From assembly GCA_963842575.1 (NCBI GenBank), contig CAWJGS010000004.1, forward strand, positions 248,001 to 312,000: DNA of 64,000 bases. Reading direction: 5' to 3'. Numbering within the stretch: position 1 is the stretch's first letter; each line of letters starts with the position of its first letter. Made by a program: the position numbers and the translations under genes. This DNA is from JACDER01 sp963842575 (lineage in GTDB: Bacteria; Actinomycetota; Thermoleophilia; Gaiellales; Gaiellaceae). Below the pieces are notes generated by a model. That model was not told the origin of the DNA and did not search any database. It worked only from the letters and a program-made list of their open reading frames with translations. Positions 50,392 through 58,672 of the stretch are shown one piece after another.

Positions 50392-50606
50392 TGAACGACT
50401 TCGTAGTAGTCGAGACGGCGCTCAACGAGGCAGACGCCGTGACCCTGTGCGCGTTGCTGGAGAGCGCCGGCATCGAATGCGACCGCCGCATCACGAACTT
50501 CGGCGCAGGCGCCTTCGACGGCTGGTCGGCGTCGGCTCCGCAAGAGATCCTCGTTCCGGCGAAGGACGTGGAGCTCGCCAAGCAAGTGCTTGCCCCGTCC
50601 GAATGA
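50391..50606 (+). CDS. DUF2007-type small protein
   Basis: 71-aa protein (MNDFVVVETALNEADAVTLC, ALLESAGIECDRRI, EILVPAKDVELAKQVL). The pattern fits DUF2007/putative signal-transducing proteins, which sense or carry small ligands by an unknown mechanism. ATG shares one base with the GNAT stop; its stop overlaps the next ATG. Confidence 0.8.
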   Translation: MNDFVVVETALNEADAVTLCALLESAGIECDRRITNFGAGAFDGWSASAPQEILVPAKDVELAKQVLAPSE

Positions 50607-50974
50607 TCGCGGGGACGCACGTGCTCATCTACGCCGACGACGCGGCGGCCACACGCGCGTTCCTCCGTGACATCCTCGGCTGGGAGAACGTCGACGCCGG
50701 CGACGGCTGGCTGATCTTCGCGCTGCCGCCCACCGAGCTCGGCGTTCACCCCGCCGACGACGGGCGACCGAGCGGCACGCACGCGCTCTCGCTCATGTGC
50801 CACGACATCGAGGCGACCATGCTGGAGCTCGAGGCGAAGGGCGCCGAGTTCACGATGCCGGTCACCGACGCCGGCTACGGCCTGGTCACACACATGGTGG
50901 TTCCCGGCGGCGGCGAGATCGGCCTGTACCAGCCGAAGCACAAGAGCCCGCTGGACGAGTTCTCGACCGGCTAG
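50603..50974 (+). CDS. VOC family (glyoxalase-like) protein
   Basis: 123-aa single VOC domain (HVLIYADDAAATRAFLRDIL, LGVHPADDGRPSGTHALSLM, VVPGGGEIGLYQPKHKSP). ATG 50603 overlaps the DUF2007 stop by 4 nt. Metal-binding H6 and E-like positions are present; substrate unknown. Confidence 0.88.
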   Translation: MIAGTHVLIYADDAAATRAFLRDILGWENVDAGDGWLIFALPPTELGVHPADDGRPSGTHALSLMCHDIEATMLELEAKGAEFTMPVTDAGYGLVTHMVVPGGGEIGLYQPKHKSPLDEFSTG

Positions 50975-50979
50975 CGCCG

Positions 50980-51495
50980 ATGCCCATTCCGCTGCCGATC
51001 GAGACAGAGCGGCTGACCATTCGCGCCTTCGACCCTGATGGCGACGCCGAGGCGATGCTGGCGGTCTACGGGGATCCCGAGGTCATGCGGTTCATTCCCG
51101 GAGGCCACTTTCGCGGCCTGGCCACGGTGAGGGCAAGGCTGGAGACCTACAGGCGCGCCTCCTCGCGCCGCGGGTTCAGCTCCTGGGCGGTCGCCGAGCG
51201 GGAGAGCGGACGTGTGTTCGGCGACGCCGGGTTCGGGATCTTCGAGCCGACGCGCGACATCGAGCTCGGCTACACGCTCGCGCGCGCGTACTGGGGTCGC
51301 GGCTATGCGACGGAAGCTGCCGAAGCCTGCCTCACCCTCGGGCTCGCCCTGCTCGGCGCCCCGAGAATCATCGCGCTCGCGGACGAAGAAAACGTGGCCT
51401 CGCAGCGCGTCGCCGAGCGGATCGGAATGACGAGGCTGGAGACGATCGAGGCCCACTACCGGCCGCACGTCCTCTTCGAGGCACGGCAAAGGTGA
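50980..51495 (+). CDS. RimJ/RimL-type GNAT acetyltransferase
   Basis: 171-aa acetyltransferase_3 domain protein: IETERLTIRAFDPDGDAEAM, WAVAERESGRVFGDAGFGIF, LGYTLARAYWGRGYATEAAE, IALADEENVASQRVAERIGM. Likely N-acetylates a small molecule or protein. ATG 50980; the stop overlaps the SDR start by 4 nt. Confidence 0.9.
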   Translation: MPIPLPIETERLTIRAFDPDGDAEAMLAVYGDPEVMRFIPGGHFRGLATVRARLETYRRASSRRGFSSWAVAERESGRVFGDAGFGIFEPTRDIELGYTLARAYWGRGYATEAAEACLTLGLALLGAPRIIALADEENVASQRVAERIGMTRLETIEAHYRPHVLFEARQR

Positions 51496-52238
51496 GGAAC
51501 GCCCTCGTCACCGGCGTCAGCCGCCGGATCGGGATCGGGTACGCGATCACGCGGCGCCTGCTCGAGGACGGTCACGCCGTGTTCGTCCAGGGCTGGTCGG
51601 CGCACGACGACGCCAAGCCGTGGGGCGGCGAGCCGGGTGGCACGGAGGCCGTCGCGCACGAGCTCGGCGTTCCGTTCGTGGAAGCCGACTTCGCCGATCC
51701 GGCGGCGCCCGCCCGCGTCGTGCAAGCCGCCCAGGACGCCCTCGGCCCGCTCGACATTCTCGTCGCCAACCACGCGCGCAGCGGACACGGCCGGCTCGGG
51801 GACCTCACCGCCGAGCATGTGGACGACTTCCTGCACGAGAACGTCCGTGCGACGCTCCTTCTCGTCAAGGAGTTCGCCGACCGCCACGACGATTCCCGCC
51901 ACGGTGGCCGCGTCATCCTCATGACCTCCGGCCAGCACCTCGGCCCGATGGCGCGCGAGGTCGCCTACGCGGTCTCGAAGGGCGCGCTCCAGCAGGCGAC
52001 GATGACGCTGGCCGAGGAGCTCGCCGAGCGCGGCATCACCGTGAACACGGTCAACCCCGGCCCGACGGACACGGGCTGGGGCCTGGCGGACTGGGACCCG
52101 AGCGGGCCGATGCCCTTCGGCCGCTGGGGCGAGCCCGACGACGCCGCGCGCCTGATCGCGTGGCTCTGCAGCGACGAGGCCGGCTGGATCACCGGGCAGA
52201 CGATCAACTCTGAGGGCGGCTTCCGCCGCTGGGGCTAG
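51492..52238 (+). CDS. Short-chain dehydrogenase/reductase
   Basis: 248-aa classical SDR. NAD(P)-binding region VTGVSRRIGIGYAI, active-site S and Y-x-x-x-K (MTSGQH, VAYAVSKGALQQ), and the C-terminal GWITGQTINSEGGF typical of FabG-like enzymes. It is longer at the front half than average (loop with HDDAKPWGGEPGG). The substrate is not evident. Last gene of the 49.4-52.2 kb run, followed by a hairpin terminator. Confidence 0.92.
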   Translation: MRNALVTGVSRRIGIGYAITRRLLEDGHAVFVQGWSAHDDAKPWGGEPGGTEAVAHELGVPFVEADFADPAAPARVVQAAQDALGPLDILVANHARSGHGRLGDLTAEHVDDFLHENVRATLLLVKEFADRHDDSRHGGRVILMTSGQHLGPMAREVAYAVSKGALQQATMTLAEELAERGITVNTVNPGPTDTGWGLADWDPSGPMPFGRWGEPDDAARLIAWLCSDEAGWITGQTINSEGGFRRWG

Positions 52239-52251
52239 TCGTCCTTTACGA

Positions 52252-52282
52252 AGAGAGGGACATCCAGTGGACGTCCCTCTCT
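52252..52282 (+). terminator. Hairpin terminator after the SDR gene
   Basis: AGAGAGGGACATCCA pairs with TGGACGTCCCTCTCT over 15 positions with one mismatch, 13 nt after the SDR stop. There is no long T-run. Confidence 0.7.
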
Positions 52283-52576
52283 CAGCCTATGGCGCAACCC
52301 TCTTCACTCGAGGGGCTGCCGTACGTTTGCCCTACCCCAACCGTGTGACTTTCCAAACCCCGGCCCTAGGCCCGGATGGACGCACGAATGAGCCGTTCGG
52401 CCCATTGCCTCATGACGGCTGAAGACTCACACTTACCTGGACCAGCCGCACGGCCTGTTGTTTCAAGTTCGGTAGACAGTCACTCCCGATTGAGAGAGGC
52501 CGTGCGGTTGGGATCTCTGGGACTAAGCGTGGCGGGCGAGTAGCCGTCGAAGGGCGCGACGCCCTCGGCGCCCAAG
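52283..52576. other. Non-coding gap with an 11-bp inverted repeat
   Basis: No protein-like frame. CCGCACGGCCT (52446-52456) and AGGCCGTGCGG (52497-52507) form a perfect inverted repeat around a 40-nt interior. CGAAGGGCG/CGCCCTCG near 52549-52567 forms a hairpin that could terminate the minus-strand gene beginning at 54271. A run near 52351-52365 (CGGCCCTAGGCCCGG) is also self-complementary. Confidence 0.5.
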
Positions 52577-54271
52577 CTAGGCGACTTTGATGCGAACGGT
52601 CTTGATCGTCTTCTTCCCCGCCGTGAGCACGACCTTGTACGTTCCGGAGGGGATCGGCCCGCTGGTTGCGCTGCCGAGTCCGGTCGAGATCACTGGGCGG
52701 TTGGTCTTCTTGATCGCCCCGACGAACTTCCCGTTCAGGTCGTACCAGCTCGCCGTGATCGGTGCGAGGTTGGGCTGGCTCGCGAAGCGGAAGACCGCCC
52801 ATAGCTGCCTCGACCCGCGCGGAATCGGATTGACCTTCACGCCGTCCTCGAGCGTCGCCGGGTAGGCGCTGCGGACGACACCCTCGAGCGGCGATCTGAG
52901 GAACACCGTCCGTATCTGCAGCGGGACAGGCGTGCTGCCCACCCGGCCGGTGAGCGAGAGGACGAACGCGCCGGGGAACAGCTGGGCGCCCTTCGCGAGC
53001 TTGCCCTTCTGCAGGAGCGACTTCAGCCGGAACGAGCCGAGCGCCTTGACGTTTCGAGTCAGGAGGGGCCCCCCTCCCGGGCGGCGCAACTGGATACGGA
53101 GCCGGGCCCGCTGCGAGATGCTTCCGTCGACGCGCAGCGTGCCCTTGCCGACGCTTGCCTTGAAAGTGGCTTTGATCGAGGGCGGCCGCAGCCGCACGAC
53201 GAGCGACTTGTTGGGCCGCAGCGGCACGAACGCGGCAGAGACCGGGGGTGCGGCCAGCGACGTCCCGGCGGTGAACGTGCAGACCGGTTTTTGGCCCGTG
53301 CAGCCGGACCTCCAGCCCGCGAACTTGTAGCCCGGGGCGGCAATCGCCTTCATCTCGATCGCGCCTCCCGGCGGGATCTCGGAGAGGCAGGCAGTGCCCT
53401 TGACGCCGCACCTGATCGGCTGCCGCGCGGGCTCGCCGCTCAGGCCGCGCTTCGTCGAGACCGTGACGATGCTGCCGTTCCCCTGGACGCTCGCGAGCAG
53501 GTTCGTCTGCACCGGTGGCGGATCAGCAGGCGGCTCGACGGCGGGGTGCTGGACCTCAACGGGCGAGGGAGGCGGAGGCGGTGGTGGAGGCGGTGGTGGA
53601 GGCGGAGGCGGAGGAGGCGGCGGAGGCGGAGGCGGAGGCGGAGGCGGTGGAGGCGGAGGCGGAGGCGGTGGAGGCGGAGGCGGCGGAGGCGGAGGCGGCG
53701 GCGACGTGCAGCTGTAGAAGATGTCGACCGCGCTGTACCGGCCTGGGCCGAACGTGAAGGTCAGCGGGTTCGGCGAAATCGCGCCGGTACAACCGCTCGC
53801 AACGGACGTCTGCGTGAGCGTGATCGTGTACGTGCTGTCGGGTAGTGGGCCCTCGGCGCTTGTGTACGAGTACCAGAAGAATCCGGCGTTCCCACCCGTC
53901 GTACAGCCATCTCCTGAGTGCGGATTACCACCGAGTTGCGCATTCGCCGACCACTCGTAGTGAAAACAAACGCCGGGTGCAGGCAGCGCCCCGTTGGACG
54001 TCGTGCGGGGATAGAAGATGACTTCGGAGTAGTTGGTCAGAAGCGGCGAGCAGCGATTTCCCCTGCCGTTCTGGTCGTAGTCGCGCTGATCAGGGTTGTA
54101 CGAGCCGACGCAGTTGTCGGTCGAGTCGTCGACGCCGTCGTGGTCGGCGTCCACCAGCGCGCGGTGGCTCGAGCTCACGCCCGCGGACGCACTCGGCAGA
54201 GCGAACGCCGTCGCACCGACCAGGAGAAACAGGGCTGAGGCCAATGCGAGACCCCGTTTGTGCCGCACCAC
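52577..54271 (-). CDS. Large secreted protein with thrombospondin-3-like repeat and polyproline spacer
   Basis: 564-aa exported protein. A signal peptide (LASALFLLVGATAFALPSAS) is followed by a calcium-binding thrombospondin-type-3 segment (DADHDGVDDSTDNC), an N-terminal beta domain with Cys pairs, and a run of about 48 Pro (about residues 190-237) ending SPVEVQHPAVEPP. Next comes an InlB/Listeria-Bacteroides-like repeat (CGVKGTACLSEIPPGGAIEM, YKFAGWRSGCTG) and a C-terminal sandwich (NPIPRGSRQLWAVFRFASQP, SGTYKVVLTAGKKTIKTVRI). It is probably a cell-surface adhesin or matrix protein; function inferred only from layout. GTG start. Confidence 0.85.
   Translation of the reverse strand: MVRHKRGLALASALFLLVGATAFALPSASAGVSSSHRALVDADHDGVDDSTDNCVGSYNPDQRDYDQNGRGNRCSPLLTNYSEVIFYPRTTSNGALPAPGVCFHYEWSANAQLGGNPHSGDGCTTGGNAGFFWYSYTSAEGPLPDSTYTITLTQTSVASGCTGAISPNPLTFTFGPGRYSAVDIFYSCTSPPPPPPPPPPPPPPPPPPPPPPPPPPPPPPPPPPPPPPPPPPPPPSPVEVQHPAVEPPADPPPVQTNLLASVQGNGSIVTVSTKRGLSGEPARQPIRCGVKGTACLSEIPPGGAIEMKAIAAPGYKFAGWRSGCTGQKPVCTFTAGTSLAAPPVSAAFVPLRPNKSLVVRLRPPSIKATFKASVGKGTLRVDGSISQRARLRIQLRRPGGGPLLTRNVKALGSFRLKSLLQKGKLAKGAQLFPGAFVLSLTGRVGSTPVPLQIRTVFLRSPLEGVVRSAYPATLEDGVKVNPIPRGSRQLWAVFRFASQPNLAPITASWYDLNGKFVGAIKKTNRPVISTGLGSATSGPIPSGTYKVVLTAGKKTIKTVRIKVA
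53562..53705 (-). repeat. GGCGGAGGC-type repeat encoding polyproline
   Basis: About 145 nt of tandem GGCGGA/GGCGGT units (plus strand) giving an unbroken Pro run in the minus-strand gene. It is a likely slippage hotspot and a spot where assembly errors can hide. Confidence 0.85.
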
Positions 54272-54340
54272 AGTTTGTGAAGTTTGCCATAAAACGGCGC
54301 GCGAAAACGCGCTCTTCTTACGACTTGAGGAGAACCGCAG

Positions 54341-55784
54341 CTAGCCGACGGCTCCGGCCGCGGACTCGGCCGCAGCCAGCTCGAGATCCTCCTTCCGCAC
54401 GATCAGCAGCGTCGTGACGATTGCGGCCGCTGCGACACCCGCCGCCACCCAGAAGGCAAGCGCATAGCCGGAGGTCAAGTCGGCCGGAGTCGGATGTCCG
54501 TTTGGCGCGAGGTTGTCGATGCGCGACGTCGCGACCGTGGTCAGGAGCGCGAGGCCGAGCGCGCCCCCGATCTGCTGCGACGTGTTGATCAGCCCCGAGG
54601 CGAGGCCGGCGTCACGTCCGGTGACGCCCGCGAGCGCGGCGATCGAGATCGGGACGAACGTGAATCCGAGCCCGATTCCCAGGATGATGAAGCCCGGGAA
54701 GAGGTCGGTCATGTACGAGCCGGTCGGCGAGATCTGCGTGAAGAGGACGAGGCCGGCTCCCACGAGCACGAGACCCCCGAGCAGCGCCGGTTTGACGCCG
54801 GTCTTGGTGACCAGCGCCTGTGCCGCACCGGACGCGACTACGGCCGTCAGGGCGACGGCGAGGTAGCCGATGCCGGTCTTGAGCGCAGTGAAGCCGAGCA
54901 CCTGCTGCATGTACAGGGACAGCAGGAAGAACATCCCGAAGATCATCGTCCCGAGCATGAAGCCCACGATGTTCGCGCCGGTGAGCGTGCGCCGCCGGAA
55001 GATGCGCAGCGGGACGAGCGCGTACTTGGTGCGGCCCTCCCACAGGATGAACGCGACGATCAGCAGCGCCGAGCCGATGAACTCGAGAATCGTCGACGTC
55101 GCAGCTCCAGCCCACCTGGTTCGTCCGCGTCAGCGCGTAGACGAAGAGCATCAGTCCGCCGGTCACGAGAACCGCGCCGGTGAAGTCGAAGCGCCGCTCC
55201 ATCCCTTCGGCGTGGCTCTCGCGAACGACGCGGGGCACGACGAGCAGCGTGATCAGGCCGATGGGGACGTTGACGAAGAAGATCCATTCCCAGCCCGCGT
55301 AGGTCGTCAGGACACCGCCGAGGATGACGCCGATGGCAGCCCCCGCGCCGGAGATCGCGCCGAGGACGCCGAGCGCCTTGTTCCGCTCCGCGCCCTCCGC
55401 GAAGGTGACGCTCGTGATCGAGAAGACCGACGGGGACAGGATCGCGCCCGCCGCACCCTGGGCGACACGCGCGCCGATCAGCATCGCGGACGAGGTGGAG
55501 AGGCCGGCGAGGAGCGAGGTGGCCGAGAAGAGCGCGAGGCCGATCATGAACATGCGGCGGCGGCCGAGGATGTCGCCCATACGTCCGCCCAGCAGCAGGA
55601 AGCCGCCGAACGTCAGCGCGTAGCCGCTCACGATCCACTGCAGCTGCTCGGTCGAAGAGAAGTTCAGCTCCTTCTGGATCGACGGGAGCGCGACGTTCAC
55701 GATCGCGATGTCGAGCACGACCATCAGGTAGGCGATGCTCAGAACCGCGAGGGCTTGCCAGCGCTTGGGATCGGGCTCGGTCAC
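54341..55784 (-). CDS. MFS drug transporter, DHA2 (14-TM) type, frameshifted
   Basis: About 481-aa exporter when repaired. The N-terminal half has YLMVVLDIAIVNVALPSIQK, motif A GGRMGDILGRRRMFMIGLAL and motif C AGAAIGVILGGVLTTYAGWE. The frame breaks near 55095: NQVGWSCDVDDSR versus TILEFIGSALLIVAFILWEG in the neighbouring frame, which carries on to FRRRTLTGANIVGFMLGTMI and the stop at 54341. The start is taken as GTG 55784, overlapping the MarR stop by 4 nt; ATG 55796 is an alternative. It is the likely efflux target of the MarR gene it is coupled to. Confidence 0.87.
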
Positions 55785-56266
55785 TCGATCGTGCATGCGC
55801 CCTCCGGTTCGTTGCCGCTCTCCAGACGCTGGAGCAGGTCGGCGAGCGTCGTGAGCTCCTCGTCGCTGAGCCGTGCCCCGAAGTGCTCGCGGACCGAGGC
55901 GACGTGCGAGCGTCGCGCCTGCTTCAGCTTCTCCCGGCCCGCCGGGGTCAGGGCGGCGTAGGTAACGCGCGCGTCCGCGGCGCAGTTCTTCCGCTCCACG
56001 TAGCCCGCGCACTCGAGACCCTCGAGCAGGCGCGTGATCCCCGAGGGGGTGAGCAGGAGCTCACGCGAGAGGTCGACGCGCCGTAGCTGTCCGCCCTCCG
56101 CGTGCGACAGGCGGAGCAGGCATTCGTAGTCGTTGAGCGTCAGGCCGTGCTCTTCCAGCAGATCGGCGCTCAGGCCGCGCGTCGCCGATGCGTGCGCACG
56201 CACAAGCCCCACGAAGGCCTCCACTGCGGGGCCAAGTTGTTGCGGTGTCAATATTTGACTAGTCAA
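55781..56266 (-). CDS. MarR-family transcriptional regulator
   Basis: 161-aa winged-helix repressor (LTLNDYECLLRLSHAEGGQL, RVDLSRELLLTPSGITRLLE, AGYVERKNCAADARVTYAAL). A Cys in the wing region (KNCAADAR) could sense oxidants as in OhrR/MarR relatives. It is the first gene of the MarR-MFS operon. The start is TTG 56266 or TTG 56251; the first four codons of the longer form coincide with the palindromic operator, which makes 56251 attractive. Confidence 0.85.
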   Translation of the reverse strand: MTSQILTPQQLGPAVEAFVGLVRAHASATRGLSADLLEEHGLTLNDYECLLRLSHAEGGQLRRVDLSRELLLTPSGITRLLEGLECAGYVERKNCAADARVTYAALTPAGREKLKQARRSHVASVREHFGARLSDEELTTLADLLQRLESGNEPEGACTIE

Positions 56267-56283
56267 TCTTCTTCAGCTATATT
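56255..56283 (+). promoter_or_regulatory. Promoter of yceI with MarR-type operator over the -35
   Basis: TTGACT (56255-56260) and TATATT (56278-56283) with exactly 17 nt between them form a strong sigma-70 promoter for the yceI gene. The 12-bp perfect palindrome TTGACTAGTCAA (56255-56266) covers the -35 and the start of the divergent MarR gene, so binding there would control both sides. Confidence 0.8.
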
Positions 56284-56324
56284 TGCTTGTGCACTCAAGT
56301 ATACCGACTAGAGGGAGGACACCA

Positions 56325-56873
56325 GTGAACACGATTTTGGACTCAAAGACCACACTACCGACCGGCACCTGGAACGTCGATGCGACGCACTCCCAGGTCG
56401 GGTTCGCGGTCGACTACATGGGCGGCACCTTCCGCGGCACGTTCTCTCCATTCGGGGCGAGCCTGACAGTCGCCGAGGACGGAACGGCCACGATCGAGGG
56501 CTCGGCCCCGGTCAGCGGCGTCCATGTCCAGGACGAGAACCTCGCCGGCCATCTCCAGTCGCCCGACTTCTTCGACGCCGAGCTGGCGCCGGAGATCACC
56601 TTCCGCTCGACGAAGATCGAGCGCTCCGGTGACGAGGTCTCGGTCACCGGCGACCTGACGATCCGCGGCGCGACGCTGCCGGTCGTCCTCGTTGGAACCG
56701 TGGGCGAGCCCGCCGAGGATCCGTACGGCGGCACGCGTTTCTCGCTCCGCCTCGAGGGCACCGTCGACCGCACCGCCTTCGGGATCAACTGGAACAACCC
56801 GCTCCCCAACGGCGAGCCGGCGCTGGCGAACGACGTCGCGCTGACCGCCGAGCTGTACCTGGTGAGGAGCTGA
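56325..56873 (+). CDS. YceI-family lipid-binding protein
   Basis: 182-aa YceI/TT1927b lipocalin-like barrel (TWNVDATHSQVGFAVDYMGG, GTFRGTFSPFGASLTV, DFFDAELAPEITFRSTKIER, GDLTIRGATLPVVLV). YceI proteins bind isoprenoid lipids; this one has no signal peptide. The start is GTG 56325 with GAGGGAGGACACCA upstream, not the ATG at 56283. It is divergent from the MarR-MFS operon and followed 4 nt later by a flavin reductase, with which it is likely co-transcribed. Confidence 0.9.
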   Translation: MNTILDSKTTLPTGTWNVDATHSQVGFAVDYMGGTFRGTFSPFGASLTVAEDGTATIEGSAPVSGVHVQDENLAGHLQSPDFFDAELAPEITFRSTKIERSGDEVSVTGDLTIRGATLPVVLVGTVGEPAEDPYGGTRFSLRLEGTVDRTAFGINWNNPLPNGEPALANDVALTAELYLVRS

Positions 56874-56877
56874 ACCA

Positions 56878-57435
56878 ATGCGTGTGCTCGGCATCGCCGG
56901 CAGCCTGAGGAAGGACTCCTGGAACCGAAAGCTGCTCCTTGCGGCGGCTGAACTGCTGCCCGAGGACGTGGAGCTCGAGATCTGGGACGGCCTGAAGGCG
57001 GTGCCGCCCTACGACGAGGACGACGACGGCCATCCGGCTCCCCCTCCGGTGGCGGCGCTGCGAGAGGCGATCGCCGCGGCCGACGCCGTCCTCGTCGCCA
57101 CGCCCGAGTACAACGGGTCCGTCCCGGGCCAGCTGAAGAACGCGCTGGACTGGGCGTCGCGGCCGTTCGCGACGAATGTGCTCCGGTTCAAGCCGGCTGT
57201 GGTCGTCGGGGCGAGCACCGGAGCGTTCGGGGCCGTGTGGGCCCAGGCCGAGCTGCGCAAGGTGCTGTCGACGATCGGCGCTCGCGTGATCGAGGGCGAC
57301 GTCGCGCTCGGGCACGCGCCGGAGCGCTTCGACGACGAAGGACGGCTCGTGGACGAGGAGGCACTCGAGCAGCTCGCCGAGGTGCTCGACGGGCTCGTCA
57401 CAGCGGCCATGCCGCGCGTCGCGGTAGCGGCTTAG
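56878..57435 (+). CDS. NADPH-dependent FMN reductase family protein
   Basis: 185-aa flavodoxin-like reductase. FMN-phosphate loop GIAGSLRKDSWNRKLLLAA (residues 5-23), and PEYNGSVPGQLKNALDWASR (about 80-99), the family signature. It likely reduces FMN, quinones or azo/chromate compounds. It starts 4 nt after yceI; together they make a small MarR-controlled redox operon. Confidence 0.92.
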   Translation: MRVLGIAGSLRKDSWNRKLLLAAAELLPEDVELEIWDGLKAVPPYDEDDDGHPAPPPVAALREAIAAADAVLVATPEYNGSVPGQLKNALDWASRPFATNVLRFKPAVVVGASTGAFGAVWAQAELRKVLSTIGARVIEGDVALGHAPERFDDEGRLVDEEALEQLAEVLDGLVTAAMPRVAVAA

Positions 57436-57458
57436 TAACTCGGTACGATCAGGCGGCC

Positions 57459-57857
57459 ATGGTGGTCGCATTCGACATCCTTTTCCTTCTGCCCGTCTTC
57501 ATCCTCGGCGGGATCCTGCTGCTGTTCGGCGTGATCGTCCTGCTCGGCCGCTGGCGGGGCGGGAAGTACCTGAAGCCGCTCCTCATGCAGCTCCAGAAGA
57601 TCCCGTTCATGGAGCGATGGATGCAACGCGCCTCGCGTGCCGCCCTCGAGAAGCAGAACCCCGAGCTGGCGAGCGCGGTCTCGAAGATCGAGCGGTCGGG
57701 AGCGATGAGCGACCCGCTCGCCGCGCAGCGGGCGATGAGCAAACTCACTTCGGCCGAGCGGAAGGCCTACATCGAGGCCGCCGGCGAGCAGGGCCCTGGG
57801 CCGACGAACCGCGCCGAGCGGCGTCGGCTCGAGCGGGCCAAGCGGCGCTCGCGCTAA
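57459..57857 (+). CDS. Membrane-anchored small protein
   Basis: 132-aa protein with one N-terminal membrane helix (FLLPVFILGGILLLFGVIVL), then a charged cytoplasmic domain (KYLKPLLMQLQKIPFMERWM) and a strongly basic C-terminus (RAERRRLERAKRRSR). No family recognised. ATG 57459 lies 23 nt after the FMN reductase stop; it may be co-transcribed. The basic tail suggests nucleic-acid or membrane-surface contact (inference). Confidence 0.75.
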   Translation: MVVAFDILFLLPVFILGGILLLFGVIVLLGRWRGGKYLKPLLMQLQKIPFMERWMQRASRAALEKQNPELASAVSKIERSGAMSDPLAAQRAMSKLTSAERKAYIEAAGEQGPGPTNRAERRRLERAKRRSR

Positions 57858-57888
57858 CCGGCGCTCGCGCGGCGCGTCCTAGCTCGTA

Positions 57889-58656
57889 GTGAAGGCGACC
57901 TGGATCCCGGTCGCGATCGTCCTCCTCCTCGGGCTCGCCGGCTGCGGCGGGGGCGGTCCCTCCAAGCCTGCCCGCGCGACCGTTGAAGGGCCGATCGTCG
58001 AAGGCTCCGACCCTGCGAAGGGCGTCTGGCTCTTCCAACCTGCCGGGACGCCGACGCGAATGGTGATCTTCTTCCACGGCCAGGGCGGAGTCGAGGAGGC
58101 GACTCCGGCGAATCACCGCGCCTGGATCGACCACATGGTCAAGGGCGGCGCCGTGGTCATCTATCCGCGCTACGAGCAGGACTACGCCTCCGGCGTGCTC
58201 GGCCCGGCGATCGCCGGCGTGAAGACGGCGAACGAGAGGCTGGGAAACCCGAAGCTGCCGGTGCTCGCGCTCGGCTACTCGCGCGGAGGCGCGCTCGCGG
58301 TCGAGTACGCGGCGGCCTCCGCCGGCAAGGGCGTCCCCGTGCCCGACATCGTCGAGAGCATCAACACCGTCTCCTTCGGCGAGCAGACGCACCCCACCGA
58401 TCTGCGGCCGCTCAAACACTCGACCACGGTCGCGCTCCTCGTCAGCGACCAGGACCAGCTCGGAACGGTCGGCGCCGGCGGCCTCCTGAAGCGCCTGAAG
58501 GCGTCCGGTTTCCCTGGCACGAACATCGAGCTGAACTTCGCGCGCTCGCACGGCTCGTTCAAGGCCGACCATCTCGCCCCGCTCGAGCTCTCCCCGAACG
58601 CGAAGCACGCGTACTGGGACCCCACGGACGCGCTCCTCAAGAAGCTCGGCGCCTGA
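57889..58656 (+). CDS. Alpha/beta-hydrolase lipoprotein, first of a tandem pair
   Basis: 255-aa predicted lipoprotein: signal and lipobox LAGC (C19), then an alpha/beta-hydrolase core with RMVIFFHGQGG (oxyanion), LALGYSRGGALAVEY (nucleophile S in GYSRGG) and late acidic/His positions (LVSDQDQLG; FARSHGSFKADHLAPLE, with H in RSHGSF and ADH). It is followed 16 nt later by a 253-aa paralogue in the same order. Likely an envelope esterase or lipase-like enzyme; substrate unknown. Confidence 0.87.
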   Translation: MKATWIPVAIVLLLGLAGCGGGGPSKPARATVEGPIVEGSDPAKGVWLFQPAGTPTRMVIFFHGQGGVEEATPANHRAWIDHMVKGGAVVIYPRYEQDYASGVLGPAIAGVKTANERLGNPKLPVLALGYSRGGALAVEYAAASAGKGVPVPDIVESINTVSFGEQTHPTDLRPLKHSTTVALLVSDQDQLGTVGAGGLLKRLKASGFPGTNIELNFARSHGSFKADHLAPLELSPNAKHAYWDPTDALLKKLGA

Positions 58657-58672
58657 GACGCCCCGCGCCTGA

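Noticed and set aside
53562..53705. CRISPR or minisatellite array
   Set aside because: The GGCGGA units have no unique spacers and lie in frame inside a secreted protein as polyproline.
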